DNA of 10,979 nucleotides. Source: Hyphomicrobiales bacterium. Lineage in GTDB: Bacteria > Pseudomonadota > Alphaproteobacteria > Rhizobiales > Beijerinckiaceae. This document shows positions 6,296 through 10,979 of the stretch, piece after piece (the stretch's first letter is position 1; each line of letters opens with the position of its first letter). The DNA lies in assembly GCA_015655535.1 (NCBI GenBank), contig JAATEW010000251.1:1-10979 (forward strand), read 5' to 3'. Made by a program: the position numbers and the translations under genes. The notes under the pieces were generated by a model. The model had not been told where the DNA came from and ran no database searches. It worked only from the letters and a program-made list of their open reading frames with translations.

Positions 6296-6994
6296 TCAGT
6301 AGGGATGACGGTCTTTCTTATTCGTCCAGGCCTGGAAGGCTTTGAGGCCGATATCGCGTTCGAAATTTTCGGTGACCGCGATGCGCCGATCGGCCCATGG
6401 CTTGGTGAAATCATCATATTGGAAGGCATCGTCGAAGCCGATCGCACTCGTGTCTTTGAGGCTCGCGCCGAAATAGACATGATCGATCCGCGACCAATAG
6501 ATTGCGCTCATGCACATGGGGCAGGGCGCGCCATTGATGTAGATCTCGCAGCCTTTCAGCATGCGGGCGCGTTCCGGAACGGGGTCTGGCGAGCCTGGCT
6601 CACGCGGGATCATTTCGAGAATCGTGCCGGGGCCGTAATAGCTGCCGAGCAGGGCCTTCGGATTGAGCTTGGCGGAGGCATCCATGATCGCGGTGACCTC
6701 GGCGTGAAAGACTGGGCAGCCGGTGAGCAGCACGCGGTTTTGGCCGCGTCCGATGATCTCGCCGTCTTTCACGATCACCGCACCGAACGGGCCGCCCCAC
6801 CCCTTTTCCACCGATTCGATGGCGAGCCGTGTCGCCTCTTCCATGAATTTGCGCTGGCCGGGTTCGAGTGCCGCTGCCTGTGCCGGGAGCGTGCCAAGCC
6901 CGGCGGCAGCGACTGCGCCTGCTGCGACGGCGTAACCGAAGAACCGCCGGCGGTCCGGGTCTGCAACCTCATCGCCGCACGTGCAGATGTTCAT
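6296..6994 (-). CDS. Tat-exported guanine deaminase-like (CDA-fold) nucleobase/nucleoside deaminase
   Basis: A 232-residue zinc-dependent deaminase of the cytidine-deaminase superfamily. The catalytic signature is intact: HAE at 97-99 (H97 ligand, E99 proton shuttle) and PCPMC at 157-161 (C158, C161 ligands). The C-terminal SAIGFDDAFQYDDFTKPWADRRI (about 183-205) resembles GuaD-type guanine deaminases. Two features are unusual. The N-terminus has a twin-arginine signal, DRRRFFG (14-20), then a mild hydrophobic AVAAGAVAAAGLG core and an AQA site near 40, so the folded, metal-loaded enzyme is probably exported to the periplasm. Also, HAE and PCxxC are about 60 residues apart, roughly twice the spacing in typical GuaD, because of an insert around 110-147. 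GGGAG lies nine bases before the ATG. An inverted repeat (7016-7040) precedes the gene. Substrate is uncertain: guanine, or another aminopurine or pyrimidine. Confidence 0.85.
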   Translation of the reverse strand: MNICTCGDEVADPDRRRFFGYAVAAGAVAAAGLGTLPAQAAALEPGQRKFMEEATRLAIESVEKGWGGPFGAVIVKDGEIIGRGQNRVLLTGCPVFHAEVTAIMDASAKLNPKALLGSYYGPGTILEMIPREPGSPDPVPERARMLKGCEIYINGAPCPMCMSAIYWSRIDHVYFGASLKDTSAIGFDDAFQYDDFTKPWADRRIAVTENFERDIGLKAFQAWTNKKDRHPY

Positions 6995-7015
6995 GGACGT
7001 TCGCTCCCGATTTGC

Positions 7016-7040
7016 TTGTGAGGCAATGGATACCTCACAA
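7016..7040. promoter_or_regulatory. Perfect 8-bp inverted repeat upstream of the exported deaminase
   Basis: TTGTGAGG (7016-7023) and CCTCACAA (7033-7040) are exact inverse copies with a nine-base spacer, lying 22 bases upstream of the deaminase ATG. Position and symmetry fit a repressor operator or a 5'-leader hairpin. No specific regulator family is assigned. Confidence 0.4.
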
Positions 7041-7139
7041 ACCCGGGGAACGGGGGCGGAGCTGAAAGTAACGTTTCGCGGCCCTTAAAGGAGCGCGGAC
7101 AAAGTGAATGAAACGAAACGGAAGTCCCTCAGGCGGCGC

Positions 7140-8468
7140 TCAGCGCGCGTCGCCGGTCACCGCGCTGCCGCCTGTGACCCGCCACACGGTATCGCCAAGG
7201 TCGTCGGCGATTAGCAGGCCGCCGGTCTTGTCCATGGCGAGACCGACAGGCCGTCCGCGTGCGTGGTCGTCCGATGTCAAAAACCCGGTCACCACGTCCT
7301 GCGCCGGGCCGCTCGGCTTGCCGTCGCTGAACGGCACGAACACGACCTTGTAGCCGTTGAGTGGCGTGCGATCCCAACTTCCATGCTCGCCGACGAAGGC
7401 GCCGTCGCGATAGGCGGCAGGCAGATTCGTGCCAGACGTGAAGACAAAGCCGAGCGGCGCGACATGCGAGCTGAGCGCATAATCCGGCACGATCGCCTTA
7501 GCGACAAGATCCGGCCGCTGCGGCATCACGCGCGGGTCGAGATGCTGTCCATAATAGCTATAGGGCCAGCCATAGAAGCCGCCGTCCTTCACCGAGGTCA
7601 GATAGTCCGGCACGAGATTGGGCCCGAGTTCGTCGCGCTCGTTCACGATCGCCCATAGCGCGTTGGTTTGCGGGTGGAACTGCAATCCTGTCGGATTGCG
7701 CGTACCGCTGGCATAGATGCGATGCGCGCCGCTCGCGCGATCGACCTCCCAGATGGCGGCGCGCTCATATTCGGCCTCAATGCCGTTTTCGGTGATGTTG
7801 CTGTTCGAGCCGACGCCGACATAGAGCTTCGATCCGTTGGGGCTTGGGATCAGGCTCTTCGTCCAATGATGGTCGATCGGGCCGCCCGGCAGATCGGTGA
7901 GCTTGGTGCCCGGATCGGTGATCTGCGTGTCGCCGTCCTTATAGGGATAGCGCAAGATGGCGTCTGTATTGGCGACATAAAGATCATGGCCGATGAGAGC
8001 CACGCCGAAGGGCGAGTTCAGATGGTCGAGAAAGGTGCTGCGCTGCGCCACGCCGCCATCCGCATTGAAACGCAGCAGCGTGATCTTGTTGACGCCTTTT
8101 TCCTTGGCGCCGGCATAGGCCTGCACCCAGCCGATGATGAGATCTTTCGGCCGGAAGACAGGCGCTTTAGGGCCGTTGGCCTCGACCACCAATATGTCGC
8201 CATTCGGCAGAACATAAAGTGAGCGCGGGTGCGCGAACCCATTGGCGAGCGCATGAACCTGCAGGCCCTGCGGGACGGTAGGCGTTGCGTCTCCCCATTT
8301 CGCGGTCGCGGGCTGTGCGATCTGGATCGGCGGCAACAGATATTGCTGCGGCTCCGGCAGAACCGGATTGGCGCCGATCTGAGTCGATGGATCGACGACC
8401 TTTTCATCCTGGCAGCCGGCAAGCGCCAGGGCCGCGGCGGCGACGGTGCAAAGGAGGGAAAGGCGCAT
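7140..8468 (-). CDS. Lipoprotein dehydrogenase of the PQQ-dependent sorbosone/glucose dehydrogenase family
   Basis: The 442-residue product starts MRLSLLCTVAAAALALAGCQ, a lipoprotein signal with lipobox LAGC and Cys19 as the lipidated residue, so it is membrane-tethered and periplasmic. The rest is the six-bladed propeller of soluble glucose/L-sorbosone dehydrogenases: FAHPRSLYVLPNGDILVVEA (78-97), NSPFGVALIGHDLYVAN (151-167), the active-site-like HHWTK (200-204), SGTRNPTGLQFHP (254-266, R257 in the conserved RNP-GL motif), VKDGGFYGWPY (293-303) and GEHGSWDRTPLNGYKVV (360-376). Family members oxidise aldoses or sorbosone with PQQ, but many homologues have no proven substrate. Start is firm: ATG overlaps the DUF2231 stop by one base (TGATG), with TAGGAG (8484-8479) ten bases upstream. 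An upstream extension in this frame would only re-read DUF2231 out of frame. PQQ binding is inferred. Confidence 0.88.
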   Translation of the reverse strand: MRLSLLCTVAAAALALAGCQDEKVVDPSTQIGANPVLPEPQQYLLPPIQIAQPATAKWGDATPTVPQGLQVHALANGFAHPRSLYVLPNGDILVVEANGPKAPVFRPKDLIIGWVQAYAGAKEKGVNKITLLRFNADGGVAQRSTFLDHLNSPFGVALIGHDLYVANTDAILRYPYKDGDTQITDPGTKLTDLPGGPIDHHWTKSLIPSPNGSKLYVGVGSNSNITENGIEAEYERAAIWEVDRASGAHRIYASGTRNPTGLQFHPQTNALWAIVNERDELGPNLVPDYLTSVKDGGFYGWPYSYYGQHLDPRVMPQRPDLVAKAIVPDYALSSHVAPLGFVFTSGTNLPAAYRDGAFVGEHGSWDRTPLNGYKVVFVPFSDGKPSGPAQDVVTGFLTSDDHARGRPVGLAMDKTGGLLIADDLGDTVWRVTGGSAVTGDAR

Positions 8469-8914
8469 CAGTTGGGCACTCCTACACCCTGGCGATAGAC
8501 CATGTCGCGGCCCATCCAATTGGTGAAGATCATGACGATCACGACGAGCGCGGAAAGGATCAGTCCTTGCGGCACCACCGCGGTATAGGCGTCGCGGCTG
8601 TGAACGAAAGCGTTGAGTACGCACAGCGCGATGACGATGATGCTGCCCACGACATGAAACCAGGCGGGCCGCATCGCCCGTATTCGGCGGCTGAATATAA
8701 AATCGATCAGCCCGGCGATGACCGCCAACGCGGCCATGACCAGACCCGCGGTCAGGAGCCAGATGGAAAACCGTTCCCACATGACCTCGGCGGTCTGCCA
8801 ATAGGCGATATCGGTGAGCAAGGCCCCGGTGAAACAGACAATGGGAAATTGCACGAAGATCATATGGAGCGGCTGACCGCCGACAATAGCCGTGGGCTGA
8901 GGATTTTGCAGCAT
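8468..8914 (-). CDS. DUF2231 four-helix membrane protein, coupled to the dehydrogenase gene
   Basis: The 148-residue product has four membrane spans (about 18-38, 50-72, 87-103 and 115-132) and the DUF2231 opening VGGQPLHMIFVQFPIVCFTGALLTD. Histidines H17 and H87 (AWFHVVGS) lie at span edges and H105 follows the third span. Paired histidines in small four-helix proteins are often heme ligands, so a b-type cytochrome-like electron carrier is conceivable, but this is inference; DUF2231 has no established function that I know of. It is the first gene of a two-gene unit, its TGA overlapping the dehydrogenase ATG by one base, so translation is probably coupled. An EcfG-type promoter lies 48 bases upstream (8962-8987). 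The ATG at 8914 has no obvious ribosome site, but sequence similarity begins right after it and no better start exists. Confidence 0.85.
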   Translation of the reverse strand: MLQNPQPTAIVGGQPLHMIFVQFPIVCFTGALLTDIAYWQTAEVMWERFSIWLLTAGLVMAALAVIAGLIDFIFSRRIRAMRPAWFHVVGSIIVIALCVLNAFVHSRDAYTAVVPQGLILSALVVIVMIFTNWMGRDMVYRQGVGVPN

Positions 8915-8940
8915 GAATACCGTCGCGTTGAAGGCAAAGG

Positions 8941-8971
8941 GAGCGTCGTATCGACATCGGTAACGACGCTC
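8941..8971. repeat. Perfect 9-bp inverted repeat overlapping the DUF2231 promoter
   Basis: GAGCGTCGT (8941-8949) and ACGACGCTC (8963-8971) are exact inverse copies with a 13-base spacer. The right arm overlaps the -10 element of the EcfG-type promoter and the left arm lies in the leader. It could be an operator at the start site. A transcript begun at that promoter would not contain both arms, so an RNA hairpin is less likely. Confidence 0.4.
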
Positions 8972-8987
8972 GTGCTTCGGCGGTTCC
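8962..8987 (-). promoter_or_regulatory. EcfG-type general stress promoter of the DUF2231-dehydrogenase operon
   Basis: On the minus strand GGAAC (8987-8983) is followed by exactly 17 bases and then CGTT (8965-8962), a full match to the alphaproteobacterial EcfG (PhyR-NepR cascade) consensus GGAAC-N16/17-CGTT. It is oriented towards the operon and lies 48 bases before the DUF2231 ATG, leaving a leader of about 40 bases. Confidence 0.65.
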
Positions 8988-9026
8988 GTGCGGCCGAGGT
9001 CAAGAGATGGTGATGGAGAGGATCAT

Positions 9027-9181
9027 CATTGCGAGCGCAGCGAAGCAATCCATGCCGCCGCTTGAGTCGGTTGCTTCTGGATTGCTTCGCCATAGCCCGT
9101 TGCTTGCGACGGGCGTCGCATTGCGATCTCGCTGTTGCGATAGATCGCCGGCGATACAACGCCCTATGGCCCGCAATGACG
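9027..9181. repeat. Nested interspersed palindromic repeat element (Rhizobiales-type)
   Basis: This intergenic element has three nested inverted pairs and one internal hairpin. The outer CATTGCG (9027-9033) pairs with CGCAATG (9173-9179). GCGAAGCAATCCA (9040-9052) pairs exactly with TGGATTGCTTCGC (9078-9090). CCATAG (9090-9095) pairs with CTATGG (9165-9170). An internal TGCGAC/GTCGCA hairpin lies at 9105-9110/9115-9120. The GCGAAGCAATCCA arm and CGCAATGAC end are familiar from high-copy intergenic palindromes in Rhizobiales genomes. It lies between the DUF2231 and CMD-family genes and may act as a transcript boundary after neither or both. Copy number cannot be judged from one window. Confidence 0.7.
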
Positions 9182-9211
9182 GTTCGACGATCGAGTTCTG
9201 AGCGAGCTTGG

Positions 9212-9793
9212 CTATTCGCGCTCGGGCACCGGCACGTTGAAGCCGTTGAGCGTCATCGACACGAGACAATAAAGCCCGACGAGATAGATAAGCTCGTTCG
9301 CGCCATGCTGGCCGAATGTGGCGACGGCGAGCCTATAGATCGGCTCAGGCAGCACGCCGCCATTCACCAGAGCGAAGGCGATGTCATAGCCTATGCCCTC
9401 TTCCTTACTGAGATCGCCCGGCCGCGAGCCGGAGAGCAGCGTCGCGATCCGCTCGGGCGACATTTTCTCTTTCTCGGCGACCGCGACATGCGCATAGATT
9501 TCATAGGCGGCGTTGAAATGCGCGCCGGTCACGAGGATCACGATCTGCCGCACCGGATCGGGCAGGTTCGCCTCCATCGTCATCGCCTTTGTGAGTTCCC
9601 ATACCGCGCCGCCGATGCGCGGCTCATGCAGCCAGGGGTTCCAAGGCCCCATCAGCGCGCCGGCCTCGGGTGCGCCTTCGGGGGCGACCGTCAGGAAGGC
9701 GTTGAAGTTCGAGCCGATGCCCTTCTTCATGTCCTCGTAAAGCGGCTTTTGCACATCGGTGAGATCGGCGGGCTTGATCAGCGGCAGGCGCAT
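9212..9793 (-). CDS. Carboxymuconolactone decarboxylase (CMD)-family protein without the CxxC redox motif
   Basis: The 193-residue all-helical product matches the CMD/AhpD superfamily in its core NLPDPVRQIVILVTGAHFNAAYEIYAHVAVAEKEKMSPERIATL (about 77-120) and in the second-half RLAVATFGQHGANELIYLVGLYCLVSMTLNGFNVPVPE (about 154-191), as in full-length CMD-fold proteins of about 190 residues. Where AhpD-type members carry CxxC before the histidine, this protein has FNAAYEIYAH (H101 kept). Its only cysteine is Cys176, so thiol peroxidase chemistry is unlikely. A hydrolase, decarboxylase or non-thiol role is possible. The substrate is unknown. Start is firm: AAAGGAG (9807-9801) lies seven bases before the ATG at 9793, and an earlier in-frame start at 9829 would re-read that site. 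It follows the broken DUF5996 gene by 75 bases on the same strand, so the two may share a transcript. Confidence 0.85.
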   Translation of the reverse strand: MRLPLIKPADLTDVQKPLYEDMKKGIGSNFNAFLTVAPEGAPEAGALMGPWNPWLHEPRIGGAVWELTKAMTMEANLPDPVRQIVILVTGAHFNAAYEIYAHVAVAEKEKMSPERIATLLSGSRPGDLSKEEGIGYDIAFALVNGGVLPEPIYRLAVATFGQHGANELIYLVGLYCLVSMTLNGFNVPVPERE

Positions 9794-9868
9794 GGGCTCT
9801 CTCCTTTGAAAGGACTTAATCATTAGCATGTGGAGACGGCACCCGTATGAAGGCGCCCTTCGAACACT

Positions 9869-10813
9869 TCAAATTGTTCGTGGGTGGCCGCACCGGCCTT
9901 CGGGAATTTCGAGCGCCAGGCGATCCCATTTGGCCCCATTAGCCGCGGCTTCATAGGTGCTTTGCAAAAAAGCGAGCAGCGCCGCATCCGGATCGGCTGC
10001 GGTTCGCACCGCCTCATAAGGCAAAAGGAATTAGCCAAGCTGCGGATCGAAACCTGCTTCGCTTGGCAAGATAGGCGCATCGGCGAAGCCCGGCGCCGCA
10101 GGATAGCAATAGGAATAAAAGGCCGCATAATCGATCGGGCCGCTGCCCGGCCAGAACCCGGCGCTCGAGACTTCATGTGAATAGGCTTCGCGCGTCACCG
10201 CATCGGGCAGATGCGAAATGCCGCCTGGATGAAGCGGCGCGTGGCGGCCAGAAAAACGTGTCACCGCCAGATCGAAACTGCCCCAGAAGAAATGCACGGG
10301 GCTGCATTTGCCGATGAAGCGCGTGCGAAAAAGCTTGAACACACGGTCGCATTGGACGAGCGCCAGCCAGAACCGCCGCGCGGCGTCGGGATCATAATCG
10401 TGGGGCGCCGTATCGAGCGGGAAGGGTGTCGGATCGGCCAATTCGTTGGGGTGAATATCGATTGCGACCGGCACGCCGAGCGCCGCCAATTTTTCGAGCA
10501 CTTCGGCGTAAAAGGCCGCGGTGCTTTTCGGCGCGAGCGCGATCTCGCCCACGCCGCCGTCGCTGACGCGAATGATCAGCGCATGGGAGATGAAATCGAA
10601 TTCAAGCTCGAAGCCGAGTGCTCCATGCGGGATGAGACTCGTCGTCAAGCCGCGCGCGGACACATAAAGCGTCACATGCCAGGAATGGTTGACCCAAGGC
10701 GTCTGCTTGAGACGCACTTTGCCGGCGATCTGCGTCCAGAGCTGCAAGGTTTCCATGGTCGGCCGGAGCGCGGCATAGGGCAGTTCGGGCCAGGCGGTGT
10801 TTGTATCAGGCAA
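9869..10813 (-). pseudogene. DUF5996-family gene interrupted by a single in-frame TAA
   Basis: The N-terminal part reads AWPELPYAALRPTMETLQLWTQIAGKVRL, then TPWVNHSWHVTLYVSARGL, FRTRFIGKCSPVHFFWGSFDLAVTRFSG and DAVTREAYSHEVSSAGFWPG, all strongly typical of DUF5996 (function unknown). TAA at 10033-10031 stops it after 260 residues, just past GFDPQLG. The same frame then continues for 53 codons with family-like C-terminal sequence (FLLPYEAVRTAADPDAALLAFL..., then TYEAAANGAKWDRLALEIP) to TGA at 9871-9869. One G-to-T change of a GAA codon explains the stop, so the intact protein would have 314 residues, the usual family length. Start: TTG at 10813 is preferred, with AAAGGG (10827-10822) eight bases upstream and a family-like short N-terminus. 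ATG at 10861 lacks a ribosome site. A truncated but expressed protein, or a sequencing error, are alternatives to a true pseudogene. Confidence 0.8.
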
Positions 10814-10821
10814 TGCCGTTG

Positions 10822-10827
10822 CCCTTT
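10822..10827 (-). promoter_or_regulatory. Ribosome binding site deciding the TTG start of the DUF5996 gene
   Basis: AAAGGG on the minus strand lies eight bases before TTG at 10813. It supports that start over the longer ATG reading from 10861, which has no such site. The shorter N-terminus brings the conserved AWPELPY motif close to residue 7. Confidence 0.5.
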
Positions 10828-10974
10828 CATGTCGTAAAGCGGTTTCTGCGCGGAAGGTCATCCACGCTAGCGGGGCGAAAAGGCGCAAAGATGACGCGGC
10901 AATATCACGATCGGGCTCGAAATGAGCGGCCGAAGCGATGTATGATGATAGACCCGCATATTCGAGGACACGAA

Positions 10975-10979
10975 ATGGC
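10975..10979 (+). CDS. Start of a plus-strand gene running off the right edge (product unknown)
   Basis: ATG at 10975-10977 is preceded by GAGGA (10964-10968) with six bases of spacing, a good ribosome site, and a -10-like TATGAT lies at 10941-10946. Only one codon and two bases are present, so nothing can be said about the product. The gene would be divergent from the DUF5996 gene, with about 160 bases between the two starts. Confidence 0.35.

Noticed and set aside
7047..7075. GGAAC and CGTT boxes on the plus strand resembling another EcfG promoter
   Set aside because: The spacer is 20 bases, outside the accepted 16-17, and no credible plus-strand gene follows.
7104..7214. 36-codon plus-strand ORF from GTG with AAAGGAG ten bases upstream
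   Set aside because: Most of it is antisense to the 3' end of the dehydrogenase gene and the product is Arg/Ala/His-rich like other shadow frames. The ribosome-like site alone is not enough.
8469..8957. In-frame 163-codon N-terminal extension of the dehydrogenase lipoprotein
   Set aside because: It re-reads the DUF2231 gene out of frame, has Arg/His/Pro-rich composition, and would bury an obvious lipoprotein signal with its own ribosome site.
9029..9826. Plus-strand open frame of 265 codons across the repeat and the CMD-family gene
   Set aside because: It runs through a palindromic repeat and then antisense to a recognisable CMD-fold gene.
10211..10837. Plus-strand open frame of 208 codons opposite the DUF5996 gene
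   Set aside because: It is antisense to strongly conserved DUF5996 motifs and has no ribosome site or recognisable product.

Overview
The window looks chromosomal and comes from an alphaproteobacterium, most likely a member of Hyphomicrobiales (Rhizobiales). This is inferred from four things: strong G/C preference at third codon positions, DUF2231/sorbosone-dehydrogenase-like and DUF5996 genes, promoter-like GGAAC-N17-CGTT elements of the EcfG general-stress type, and an interspersed palindromic repeat with GCGAAGCAATCCA arms. I see no rRNA, tRNA, CRISPR array, transposase or phage gene.

Layout. The left edge (1-383, minus) holds the N-terminal part of an ABC-2 type polysaccharide/O-antigen export permease. 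A sparse stretch (384-1383) follows, with a hairpin terminator, a possible 36-codon ORF and a small secreted cysteine-containing protein (minus). A CsbD-like stress protein (1384-1605, plus) comes next, closed by a perfect 30-nt palindromic terminator. The centre is a two-gene RND multidrug-efflux operon (membrane fusion protein plus 1041-residue HAE-1 pump, 1922-6284, plus). A perfect 17-bp inverted repeat just downstream of a plausible -10 box resembles a TetR-type operator. No outer-membrane channel gene and no regulator gene are in view.

Downstream everything is on the minus strand. A Tat-signal-bearing guanine-deaminase-like enzyme (6296-6994) converges on the pump gene. Next is a coupled pair: a DUF2231 four-helix membrane protein and a lipoprotein of the PQQ-dependent sorbosone/glucose dehydrogenase fold (7140-8914). 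This pair is preceded by an exact EcfG-type promoter. A nested palindromic repeat (9027-9181) separates it from a carboxymuconolactone-decarboxylase-family gene that lacks the redox CxxC (9212-9793). Last is a DUF5996 gene broken by one in-frame TAA, after which 53 coding-like codons continue in the same frame (9869-10813). A plus-strand gene appears to begin at the last five bases.

Common threads. Many products act at or beyond the inner membrane: export permease, efflux pump, Tat-exported deaminase, periplasmic lipoprotein dehydrogenase and secreted small protein. Two loci (CsbD-like, and DUF2231/dehydrogenase) carry exact or near EcfG promoter elements, so stress control may be shared. The best candidates for something not well described are the stress-controlled DUF2231-dehydrogenase pair, the exported deaminase with its extra loop, and the nonsense-interrupted DUF5996 gene.
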